The notes under the pieces: model-generated
Databases searched by the model: none
Told to the model about the DNA's origin: nothing
Seen by the model: the letters and a program-made list of their open reading frames with translations, nothing else
Part shown: one piece after another, positions 19,481 through 27,135 of the stretch
Position numbering within the stretch: position 1 is the first letter of the stretch
Layout: each line of letters opens with the position of its first letter
Position numbers and translations under genes: made by a program
Assembly (NCBI GenBank): GCA_938005545.1
Contig: CALKXV010000032.1
Span: 124,001 to 188,000, forward strand
DNA length: 64,000 bases
Source: an uncultured Paracoccaceae bacterium
GTDB taxonomy: Bacteria > Pseudomonadota > Alphaproteobacteria > Rhodobacterales > Rhodobacteraceae
Direction of reading: 5' to 3'

Positions 19481-20695
19481 ATGGACGGACAAAACCCCTC
19501 AGACCCGATCATGATCTGTGGTGCCGCAAGAACGCCGCTTGGCGCATTCCAAGGCGTGTTTTCAGGCGTTTCGGCAACCGATCTTGGGGCCACTGCGATC
19601 AAGGCGGCCCTGACAGACGCGGGCCTGTCGCCGGAAAACGTCGATGAAGTCTTGATGGGCAACGTGTTGTCTGCCGGGTTGGGTCAGGCACCAGCGCGCC
19701 AAGCCTCAATCAATGCAGGCATTCCAACGTCCGCACCTTGCACGACGGTTTCGAAAGTCTGTGGTTCCGGCATGAAATCGGTGATGCAAGCCCATGATGC
19801 CATGGTTGCTGGGGCCATCGGTGTGGCTGTTGCGGGCGGTATGGAAAGCATGACCGGCGCGCCGTATCTGTTGCCGTCGGGCCGGGGTGGTGCACGGATC
19901 GGGCACACTCAGATGCTGGACCATATGATGATGGACGGGCTTGAAGATGCCTTTGATGTCGCCCCTGACGGTCGTCGCCGTTCGATGGGAACCTTTGGCG
20001 AAGATTGCGCCGAAAAATACCAGTTCACCCGCGACGACCAAGATGCCTACGCCATCGAAAGCGTGTCTCGCGCGCAAAAAGCCGCAGCAAACGGTAGTTT
20101 TGATTGGGAAATTGCGCCGGTGACACGCCAAACCCGAAAAGGTGACGTCACACAAACCCAAGACGAAGGCCCCCAAAAAATCGATCCAGCCAAAATCCCG
20201 AATCTCCGTCCAGCCTTCAAGAAAGACGGAACGATCACGGCGGCTTCGTCATCGTCGATCAATGACGGTGCTGCGGCCTTGGTGCTGGCGAAGGCTAGCC
20301 AGGTTGACGCCCTTGGCCTAACGCCTTTGGCCCGCATCGTGGGACACGCGGCTTTCGCTGGCGCGCCTGATTGGTTCACCACCGCACCGGTTTACGCCAA
20401 AAAAACGCTGTTCGAAAAGATTGGTTGGCGCCTTGAAGATGTGGATCTGTTCGAGATCAACGAAGCCTTTGCCTGCGTGCCTATGGCGTCCATGCGTGAA
20501 TTGGGGATCGAGCATGAAAGGCTGAACGTGCATGGCGGTGCTGTTGCATTGGGCCACCCGATCGGTGCCTCGGGCGCACGCATTCTTGTGACGCTTCTGG
20601 GCGCGATGAAGTCGCGGAATGCCAAGCGCGGCGTTGCGTCAATCTGCATCGGTGGCGGCGAAGCAACTGCCATAGCGCTGGAGGCTGAATTTTAA
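19481..20695 (+). CDS. Acetyl-CoA acetyltransferase (thiolase II)
   Basis: A 404-residue biosynthetic/degradative thiolase that would split acetoacetyl-CoA formed from the lyase product. Seen: nucleophile C94 in KVCGSGMKSV, the GGMESMTGAPYLL segment, catalytic His in GGAVALGHPIGASGAR and the second Cys in CIGGGEATA. One base separates it from the hydratase stop, so it is the last gene of the operon. Its stop overlaps the convergent LacI gene by four bases, with no visible terminator between. Confidence 0.93.
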   Translation: MDGQNPSDPIMICGAARTPLGAFQGVFSGVSATDLGATAIKAALTDAGLSPENVDEVLMGNVLSAGLGQAPARQASINAGIPTSAPCTTVSKVCGSGMKSVMQAHDAMVAGAIGVAVAGGMESMTGAPYLLPSGRGGARIGHTQMLDHMMMDGLEDAFDVAPDGRRRSMGTFGEDCAEKYQFTRDDQDAYAIESVSRAQKAAANGSFDWEIAPVTRQTRKGDVTQTQDEGPQKIDPAKIPNLRPAFKKDGTITAASSSSINDGAAALVLAKASQVDALGLTPLARIVGHAAFAGAPDWFTTAPVYAKKTLFEKIGWRLEDVDLFEINEAFACVPMASMRELGIEHERLNVHGGAVALGHPIGASGARILVTLLGAMKSRNAKRGVASICIGGGEATAIALEAEF

Positions 20696-21705
20696 GGCTG
20701 CGGCAGGTTTTCCGGCACATAGATGTTGATGCCACAGGGATCGGTTGTTGGACAATCTGCCAAATTGCACCAAGTCGCGTGAAGCGCTTTGTGGCCCATT
20801 TCATAGACGTTTAGGGCAATAATGTAGTTCGCGGTTCCGTTTGCCAGCGCGTCACGGGTGTGATCCGTAACTTCGTGAGCGATCACTTTGACGTCTTTTG
20901 AGGCAAACGTCTCAAAGATTTCGGGGAATACACCACCGCAAAGGTAGAATCCGGTTATGTCAGGGTGCGCTTCAATTAGATTATTTATTGTGCGTTGAGC
21001 GTTTCCTGGCTCGGTGCCGTGGGGCTCTGCAAAGATGATTTGGTGGTCTTCCTCGCGCATCGAAATGAATTGTTCAAAGCCAGCGCGTCGGTCCATGAGG
21101 TGCCGAAACTGCATCTGGCTCACGACTGTTGCAAACGTACCGGGGGTTTGGCCAGACATTTCGACCATCAAACGTCCGGCTGTGCGTCCGGCGGCGAAAT
21201 TATCCAGACCAACGTAGGTCGAGCGCCGCGACATTGCGACATCTGAAATGATAACGATCACCCGAACTCCGCGAGATTCCAAGGCATTTATCGCCCTGAC
21301 TACCACAGGAGAATCAATCCCGACTAGTATAACGGCCTTGGTGTCTGGCTGCACATTCTTGAGTTTTTCTGCAAGATTTTCAGGGGTGTATGGGGCGAAG
21401 CCGTGAAAAGTGATGTCGCACTTGCCGTCGTTTCGATCATCCGCAAACTGCAAGCCTTTGGCAAGTTCATGAAAGAACGGATTGCTTCCTTCTACGACGA
21501 AGGCTTCGACCTTGGTCGGACCCGAATGCAACAAAGTATCCAAACGGCTTGGCGCGAAGCCAAGCTCGCCAAGTGCGATATCAATCCGTTTTCTGGTCGC
21601 CAAACTAACCCCGCCGCGGTCGTTGATCACACGGTCAATCGTTGCACGTGACAGCCCGGTACGGGCGACGATATCGGCGATGCGGGTCCGGTTCAATTTC
21701 CCCAT
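20692..21705 (-). CDS. LacI-family transcriptional regulator
   Basis: 337 residues. The N-terminal LacI helix-turn-helix is seen in RTRIADIVARTGLSRATIDRVINDRGGVS with the hinge after residue 45; a periplasmic-binding-protein-like sensor domain of the ribose-binding type follows (about 65-320, including IVIISDVAMSRRSTYVGLDNFAAGRTAG). Such regulators usually respond to a sugar or polyol. No sugar genes are next to it; it is divergent from the GAF gene and the tau transporter and convergent with the thiolase. The target is unknown. Confidence 0.9.
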   Translation of the reverse strand: MGKLNRTRIADIVARTGLSRATIDRVINDRGGVSLATRKRIDIALGELGFAPSRLDTLLHSGPTKVEAFVVEGSNPFFHELAKGLQFADDRNDGKCDITFHGFAPYTPENLAEKLKNVQPDTKAVILVGIDSPVVVRAINALESRGVRVIVIISDVAMSRRSTYVGLDNFAAGRTAGRLMVEMSGQTPGTFATVVSQMQFRHLMDRRAGFEQFISMREEDHQIIFAEPHGTEPGNAQRTINNLIEAHPDITGFYLCGGVFPEIFETFASKDVKVIAHEVTDHTRDALANGTANYIIALNVYEMGHKALHATWCNLADCPTTDPCGINIYVPENLPQP

Positions 21706-21760
21706 GTTTCACCTTTGGCTATCCAAAAGACAGTGTTGCTTAAAAAATTGCTCATGGGCT

Positions 21761-21772
21761 GCATAATTATGC
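21761..21772. promoter_or_regulatory. Palindrome in the lacI - GAF divergent promoter region
   Basis: GCATAATTATGC is a perfect 12-base palindrome about 55 bases upstream of the lacI start. It could be an operator for the LacI protein, though it lacks the central CG usual for that family. The intergenic region is 173 bases and shows no gene. Confidence 0.35.
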
Positions 21773-21878
21773 GTACAACTTTGACGAGAGGAGAAGTTGC
21801 GCTAGGTTAATTATAGCACATCACCGGCTTGAGTTATTCGCCTCAATTCTTCGATGACGCCAATGTGAAGGGGACCAC

Positions 21879-22745
21879 GTGGAAGATCGCTCCGGTAAGC
21901 AACTTGTCGATGGACGTGCGTCTTGGGAACATGAGGCGAATTACCTACTTGGCGTGATCAAGGATCTGGACCAGCTGGCCTTGATCGTCTCACAGGATCT
22001 TGGCGTGGACCGTGTTGTTGTCAGTATTCTGCAAGACGAAATTCTTCATACCGTAGGTATGTTCCCGTCACCGGGCCTCTCATTTAGTGGCCGCGAGCAG
22101 GTATTGGGGGAGTCCATATGTTCCTACACAATGAAGAAGGGCGGGCTTCTTGAGGTCGTCGACGCGCGCAAAGACCCAGAACTCTGCTTGAAGAGGTCTG
22201 TCGTTGCCGGTGAAATCGTTGGTTATTTGGGCGTTCCGATCATAACCCGCGACGCTGAGGTGGTTGGCGCAGTCGGTTGTGCGACCACCAATCCCAGACG
22301 TTGGTCGGTGTTCGAACGTAAATACCTTGAACAAATCGCCAGAAATACCGAGTTGATCCTGTTTCGCGGACGCAGCGATCTTGAGATAAACGAGCTCATT
22401 ACCGACTTAAGCGACATGGATCAGATCATTTCGGCGCTGTCCTCTCAGGCAAAGATGCCGATCAGCATTTATAAACCGGGCGGCGAACTGGTTTTCGTGA
22501 ACGCCGAACTGACCCAGCATGTGCCGATCGAATTGGTGGCCGACTATTGGGTCAGTCACAGTGACAGCCTGGCCGTAAGGCTGAAAGAGCGAAGTGCGAC
22601 GACCTTATCCAACCATGTCTTCGCGACAACCAAGGTCAATGTACCGGGTCAAGGAACGTCCTATAGCGTGTCGATTGCGATCTCCAAGTCCGGGCTTGTG
22701 GTCTGCACCTGGTTTCAAGGGCCAAAGCCAGTTTCGCCCGTCTAA
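21879..22745 (+). CDS. GAF and PAS-like sensory protein without output domain
   Basis: 288 residues, cytosolic, GTG start with AAGGGG just upstream (an in-frame stop closes the frame further up). A GAF domain spans about residues 28-165, with the typical GESICSYTMKKGGLLEVVDARKDP and YLGVPIITRDAEVVGAVGC segments. A PAS-like part follows (about 185-280, MPISIYKPGGELVFVN). No histidine kinase, GGDEF, DNA-binding or other effector domain is present. It lies upstream of tauABC in the same direction, but a 280-base gap with regulatory repeats separates them. The ligand and partner are not evident. Confidence 0.8.
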   Translation: MEDRSGKQLVDGRASWEHEANYLLGVIKDLDQLALIVSQDLGVDRVVVSILQDEILHTVGMFPSPGLSFSGREQVLGESICSYTMKKGGLLEVVDARKDPELCLKRSVVAGEIVGYLGVPIITRDAEVVGAVGCATTNPRRWSVFERKYLEQIARNTELILFRGRSDLEINELITDLSDMDQIISALSSQAKMPISIYKPGGELVFVNAELTQHVPIELVADYWVSHSDSLAVRLKERSATTLSNHVFATTKVNVPGQGTSYSVSIAISKSGLVVCTWFQGPKPVSPV

Positions 22746-22806
22746 ACACGCGCAGGTCCGCATGGCCTTCTAAGCGCGCAGTTTATTTATGCAAAAGCCT
22801 CAAAAA

Positions 22807-22839
22807 CTGGCCCTAATTGTGGCAGTCGACTGGCCTTAA
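22807..22839 (+). promoter_or_regulatory. Direct repeat resembling a TauR binding site
   Basis: CTGGCCCTAA (22807-22816) and CTGGCCTTAA (22830-22839) are direct repeats 23 bases apart, about 190 bases before tauA. They differ by one base from the CTGGACYTAA repeats that I recall for TauR, the MocR-type activator of taurine genes in Rhodobacter. They support a taurine role for the genes downstream. No tauR gene is in the window. Confidence 0.5.
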
Positions 22840-23024
22840 ATAATTTTCTATGAATCAATAGAGTTGACGTGCCGAACGAAAGGCTTTCTGTTTACGGATG
22901 GACGGAGCCGTTCGAGGTTTTGGACGACCCATGCGGCACGAAACGTGCGGCGTAAAAACAAGAACGCAGATGACCGGAAATCGGCGTTTACTTAGAAATT
23001 CCGGGACTCTAACAGGAGGAATCC

Positions 23025-24023
23025 ATGTTTAAAAAAATTCTAACCACCGCAACGGCGGGTGCTGTGATGTCGCTTTCGACGATGTCGGCACAAGCAGACG
23101 GTCACGCGATCACAGTTGCTTACTTCCTTGAGTGGCCCATGCCATTCCAGTTTGCCAAAGTTGAAGGCAAGTACGAAGAAGCGCTCGGCGTGCCAATCAA
23201 CTGGGTAAGCTTCGACACCGGTACGGCTATGTCGGCTGCAATGGCATCGGGCGACGTTCAGATTTCGGTCAGCCAAGGTCTGCCACCTTTCGTGGTTGCC
23301 GCGTCCGCAGGTCAGGACATTCAGGTTCTTGACGTTGCCGTCAGCTATTCTGACAACGACAACTGCGTTGTGGCGTCGGGGCTTGAGATCGACAAATCTT
23401 CGGCCGGCGAACTGGCTGGCAAGAAAGTCGCTGTCCCACTTGGTACAGCTGCGCACTTTGGTTTCCTGAAGCAGATGGAGCACTTCGGTGTAGATATCGC
23501 ATCGATGGAAATCGTTGACATGGCGCCAGCTGAAAGTGCCGCTGCTTTGGCACAGGGCTCGCTTGACATGGCATGTGGTTGGGGTGGTGCACTGCGCCGT
23601 ATGACCGAGCATGGCAACACATTGCTGACCGGCGCCGAGAAAGAAGAGCTTGGCATTCTTGTGTTTGACGCGACAACAGCTCCGGCATCCTATGTTGCTG
23701 AAGAAGGTGACATTGTCGCCAAGTTCCTGGCTGTGACGGCTGAAGCCAACGCAATGTGGGCGGATGAATCCAACCGCGCCAAAATGCTTCCGGTTATCGC
23801 AAAAGACGCGGGTATGGATGAAGAAGCAACGGCTGCCACAATGGCAACTTTTGTCTTCCCATCGGTTGAAGACCAGCTGAGCGACAAATGGCTCGGTGGC
23901 GGTGTTGCTGCCTTTATGTCAGGCGCGGCAGACGTCTTTGTAAACGCAGGTGCGATCCCTGCGGCATTGCCAAGCTATGACGGTGCGGTCAACGCAGGCC
24001 CACTTTCGGCAGCAGCCAAGTAA
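23025..24023 (+). CDS. tauA: Taurine-type ABC transporter, periplasmic binding protein
   Basis: A 332-residue binding protein with a signal peptide (MFKKILTTATAGAVMSLSTMSAQA). A strong AGGAGGA precedes the ATG. The mature protein has the segments WPMPFQFAKVEGKYEEALG, FDTGTAMSAAMASGDVQ and DMACGWGGALRRM, characteristic of the alphaproteobacterial TauA group of the NitT/TauT superfamily. It begins a tauABC operon and is preceded by TauR-like repeats. Taurine is the best guess; another short sulfonate is possible. Confidence 0.9.
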   Translation: MFKKILTTATAGAVMSLSTMSAQADGHAITVAYFLEWPMPFQFAKVEGKYEEALGVPINWVSFDTGTAMSAAMASGDVQISVSQGLPPFVVAASAGQDIQVLDVAVSYSDNDNCVVASGLEIDKSSAGELAGKKVAVPLGTAAHFGFLKQMEHFGVDIASMEIVDMAPAESAAALAQGSLDMACGWGGALRRMTEHGNTLLTGAEKEELGILVFDATTAPASYVAEEGDIVAKFLAVTAEANAMWADESNRAKMLPVIAKDAGMDEEATAATMATFVFPSVEDQLSDKWLGGGVAAFMSGAADVFVNAGAIPAALPSYDGAVNAGPLSAAAK

Positions 24024-24033
24024 GTAACGATCA

Positions 24034-24063
24034 GTCCGCGCGGGAAACCCTTTCCGCGCGGAC
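24034..24063 (+). terminator. Stem-loop after tauA
   Basis: A perfect 10-bp stem, GTCCGCGCGG (24034-24043) with CCGCGCGGAC (24054-24063), around a 10-base loop, eleven bases after the tauA stop. No long U-run follows. It probably causes partial termination or 3' protection so that tauA is expressed above tauBC. Confidence 0.65.
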
Positions 24064-24118
24064 ACTTTGACAGGCCAACCTGTCATCTTACGGCGAATTC
24101 ACAAGAGCGGGGTGTGTG

Positions 24119-24925
24119 ATGCCGGGTCTCCAGATCCAGAATATTTCGATGCGCTTTGACTTGCCAAACGGCAGTCATGTGCAGGCACTTCAAGATGTGT
24201 CGCTTGACCTGAAACAGGGCGAGTTGCTCAGCGTGCTTGGCCCCTCGGGGTGCGGTAAAACAACGTTGCTCAACATCGTGGCAGGCTTTTTGGCACCGAC
24301 CGAAGGCAGCATCATCCTGAACGATCAACCCGCCATAGGTCCAGATGCCGAACGCGGTATGGTCTTCCAACAAGGCGCTTTGTTCGAATGGATGGGTGTC
24401 CGCGAAAACGTATCCTTTGGCCCCCGAATGGCTGGCAAACGCGCCAGCGAATGGGCGGAAAACGTCGACCACCTGTTGGACGTGGTTGGCTTGCAGGATT
24501 TCAAGGAAAAGATGGTTTATGAACTGTCTGGCGGTATGCAGCAACGTGTGGCTTTGGCCCGTTGTCTGGCCAATGACCCCGACGTCATATTGATGGACGA
24601 ACCACTGGGCGCGCTTGACGCGCTGACGCGCGAAAAAATGCAAGGCTTGGTTCTGAAGCTATGGAAAGAAACCGGAAAGACGATCATCCTGATCACTCAC
24701 TCGGTTGAAGAGGCACTTTTATTGGGCGAACGACTGTTGGTTATGGCGCCGCGTCCGGGACGTATTCACAAAGAATACCGTCTGCCGTTCGCCGATATGG
24801 GCGTCGGCAAAGATCTCCGCGAGGTCAAGAAAGAACCCGATTTTGGCGAACGCCGCGAAGAAATTCTAGGAATGATCTGGGACATGGAAGAAGAGATTAT
24901 GGGCCGCACCGAGGAAAGCGCATAA
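24119..24925 (+). CDS. tauB: Taurine-type ABC transporter, ATP-binding subunit
   Basis: 268 residues. Walker A GPSGCGKT, Q-loop in VFQQGALFEWM, signature LSGGMQQRVALAR, Walker B VILMDEPLGALD and switch His in LITHSVEEA are all present, the pattern of NitT/TauT ATPases. ATG 24119 follows GAGCGGGGTG; a GTG one codon earlier is the alternative. It sits one base ahead of the permease start. Confidence 0.93.
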   Translation: MPGLQIQNISMRFDLPNGSHVQALQDVSLDLKQGELLSVLGPSGCGKTTLLNIVAGFLAPTEGSIILNDQPAIGPDAERGMVFQQGALFEWMGVRENVSFGPRMAGKRASEWAENVDHLLDVVGLQDFKEKMVYELSGGMQQRVALARCLANDPDVILMDEPLGALDALTREKMQGLVLKLWKETGKTIILITHSVEEALLLGERLLVMAPRPGRIHKEYRLPFADMGVGKDLREVKKEPDFGERREEILGMIWDMEEEIMGRTEESA

Positions 24926-24926
24926 A

Positions 24927-26264
24927 ATGGGACAAATCATTTCAGACCTTTCCGGCGAATTGGCACAGCTGTTTGTGTCGATCCTATCCGCATTGCCCGC
25001 GATCATCGGCTACCTGGCGTTGATTTTTCTGTTCTTGTTTCTATGGGGCATCGTCAAAAAGCGGCTGACACCGACACAGGATTATACGTCCTTGAAAACA
25101 GTGACGTTCGGTGACGAAAGCACGGTTGTCTCGGACAAAGCAGCTTCGATCATCTCGGTTGTGTTGATCTTTGTGATCTGGGGCGCATTTACCGGCACCA
25201 GCTGGTTGCCGAACTTTCTTCATGCACCGGGGCCCTTTATCGGGCAGGACACGTTTACCTATACCGTCGAAACCGAAGACGGCACACGCGATGACGCAAC
25301 CGTTACGCTGGTGTCTCATCGCGCAGGCGAACTGCCTGAAACACCCGAAATCACTCCGGGGGACGGTATTGCCAAGGATGATGTCATTGTCGTTCAGGCG
25401 TATCGCACAAAGCTGTTAAGCTGGGACGCCAACGACGACGTGACCCGCAGCGAGGGTGCCAAAATCGTCGCTATCGACGGCCGCGAAATCACCCGCGAAA
25501 CGGACGTGGAAACCGGATTTGCGCGCGTCGCTTTGACCGACAAGGGAACGCTAAACATCGAACCCGGAAAAGGGTGGCAGATGGAGAGCATCTGGTTGCC
25601 AGCCCCCGACAGCGTCGTCAGCCGTCTGATGTCCGTCAGTCGCGATGGATACCAGAACGTGACCCTTGCCGAACACCTTAGCTATTCGTTGTTCCGCGTG
25701 ATTGTGGGCTTTTTTCTTGGTGCACTGATCGGCATTCCCATGGGCTATGCCATGGGGCTTTCAAACTGGTTCCGGGGTTGGTTCGATCCAATCGTCGAAT
25801 TCATGCGCCCCGTGCCGCCCCTGGCCCTGATCCCTTTGGTGATCATCTGGGCAGGGATCGGCGAACAAGGCAAAATCATTCTGATTTTCCTTGCAGCCCT
25901 TTGGATCATGGCAATCGCGGCTCGCTCGGGCGTGTCAGGCGTTGCGATCACCAAGGTCCACGCCGCCTATTCGCTTGGAGCGTCAAAGATGCAGATCATG
26001 CGTCATGTGATCGTGCCCAATAGTCTGCCGGAAATCTTTACCGGCGCGCGGGTTGCCATGGGGGTTTGCTGGGGCACAGTTGTTGCCGCAGAACTGGTGG
26101 CCGCTGAAAAGGGCATCGGCAAGATGATCGTGGCTGCGTCCAAATTCCAGGATACCGACATTGTTTTGATGGGTATCATCCTGATCGGCATCATCGGTTT
26201 TGGCATCGACGTGCTGATGCGGATGGCCGAAAAGTGGCTGGTCCCGTGGAAGGGTCGTGTTTAA
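24927..26264 (+). CDS. tauC: Taurine-type ABC transporter, permease with extended N-terminus
   Basis: 445 residues, much longer than the roughly 260-residue TauC of enterobacteria. Two hydrophobic segments (about residues 20-40 and 72-90) frame a cytosolic stretch; a large hydrophilic, probably periplasmic part (about 95-230) comes next; and a normal permease domain fills 240-440, with the EAA-type loop GASKMQIMRHVIVPNSLPE. Rhodobacterales TauC proteins often have this extension; its job is not known to me. It closes the tau operon. Confidence 0.9.
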   Translation: MGQIISDLSGELAQLFVSILSALPAIIGYLALIFLFLFLWGIVKKRLTPTQDYTSLKTVTFGDESTVVSDKAASIISVVLIFVIWGAFTGTSWLPNFLHAPGPFIGQDTFTYTVETEDGTRDDATVTLVSHRAGELPETPEITPGDGIAKDDVIVVQAYRTKLLSWDANDDVTRSEGAKIVAIDGREITRETDVETGFARVALTDKGTLNIEPGKGWQMESIWLPAPDSVVSRLMSVSRDGYQNVTLAEHLSYSLFRVIVGFFLGALIGIPMGYAMGLSNWFRGWFDPIVEFMRPVPPLALIPLVIIWAGIGEQGKIILIFLAALWIMAIAARSGVSGVAITKVHAAYSLGASKMQIMRHVIVPNSLPEIFTGARVAMGVCWGTVVAAELVAAEKGIGKMIVAASKFQDTDIVLMGIILIGIIGFGIDVLMRMAEKWLVPWKGRV

Positions 26265-26280
26265 GGTCGTCGGCTAACAT

Positions 26281-26490
26281 ATGGCGGGGCGGAAACTTCT
26301 TGGGTTTGGGCTGGTTGGTTCCGGTCTTGCGGCGCTATGTTGTTTCACCCCGCTTTTGCCGGTGGTTCTGTCGGCACTTGGTTTGACGTCGGCGCTTGGG
26401 TTTCTGTATAGCGACGCCATTCTACTGCCAGTTCTGGCGGGGTTCCTATGTTTGACGGGGGTGGCGCTGTGGCGACGGAAAAAGAAGTAG
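26281..26490 (+). CDS. merF: MerF-like mercury transport protein
   Basis: A 69-residue inner-membrane protein with two hydrophobic helices (about residues 8-32 and 43-62). The metal-binding vicinal pair is C20-C21 in AALCCFTPLLPV, as in MerF, which passes Hg(II) across the inner membrane. Known MerF proteins carry a second Cys pair near the C-terminus; this one ends WRRKKK without it. The next gene overlaps its end. No merA, merP, merT or merR is near, so it is an orphan transport gene 16 bases after tauC. Confidence 0.85.
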   Translation: MAGRKLLGFGLVGSGLAALCCFTPLLPVVLSALGLTSALGFLYSDAILLPVLAGFLCLTGVALWRRKKK

Positions 26491-26690
26491 TTCTGCAATC
26501 AAGGATCACCTGCCCGAACTGTCGTCATGCGGTGGTCGAAGAGATGCCGACAGACGCCTGCCAGTGGTTTTATGAATGCACCTCGTGCAAAACCGTTCTG
26601 AAACCCAAACCGGGCGATTGCTGCGTATTTTGTTCTTATGGAACAGTGCCTTGCCCACCGATCCAAGCCGGCGACGGCTGCTGCGGGTAG
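26469..26690 (+). CDS. Cys-rich GDCCVFCSYG-motif protein next to merF
   Basis: 73 residues from the GTG at 26469, which has a G-rich leader (an ATG at 26448 in frame is the alternative); it overlaps merF by 22 bases. Ten cysteines: a CPNC knuckle, a C-x10-11-CTSC zinc-ribbon-like pair, then GDCCVFCSYGTVPCPPIQ and a terminal CC. The GDCCxxCSYG...CPPIQ motif defines a small conserved group that I recall beside MerF-type transporters. It looks like a metal- or zinc-binding cytosolic partner. Biochemical function unknown. Confidence 0.8.
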   Translation: MATEKEVVLQSRITCPNCRHAVVEEMPTDACQWFYECTSCKTVLKPKPGDCCVFCSYGTVPCPPIQAGDGCCG

Positions 26691-26765
26691 GGTTTGGAAA
26701 ACAGATTGCTAGCATTTGCTTGGCTCTGCTAGACTTGCCCAAGTTTTATGTGGTTGGAGCTCAAA

Positions 26766-27107
26766 ATGTTTCGAATGGTTCTATTGATCGCGTTGATGGC
26801 GGGTATTTCTGCGCAAGCAAATTCTGACAACGTCATTCCATATCGCGAGAATGTGGAAATGAAGGTCGGACAATCCGTTATCGTCAATGGGTTTCGTGGG
26901 GATTGCGGCAAGAGGCCCAAAAACGTTGATCCAAAACGCACACGGGCGACGAAACTTGGCGTATTGAGCATCGGAAAATGGGGGGTCACAAAAAGCCGCC
27001 ATTGTGGTGGGCTAACGCCAGCGGTCGAGGTGATATTTACCGCCAAGAAAAAAGGCCGCGAGACATTTGAAGTCTTTCACGCCAACGTCAATGTGGTCGT
27101 AAAATAG
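26766..27107 (+). CDS. Small secreted protein of unknown function
   Basis: 113 residues from ATG 26766, with GGAG eight bases upstream. A short signal peptide is likely (MFRMVLLIALMAGISAQA). The mature part is basic (many Lys/Arg), with only two cysteines (GDCG and RHCGG), which could form one disulfide, and strand-like repeats ending in VNVVVK. The fold may be a small beta-sandwich. Family not recognised. It is followed by the convergent acyl-CoA synthetase after 28 bases. Confidence 0.7.
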   Translation: MFRMVLLIALMAGISAQANSDNVIPYRENVEMKVGQSVIVNGFRGDCGKRPKNVDPKRTRATKLGVLSIGKWGVTKSRHCGGLTPAVEVIFTAKKKGRETFEVFHANVNVVVK

Positions 27108-27135
27108 GCTTTTGAGACGGGTCTGACCCCTAAGA

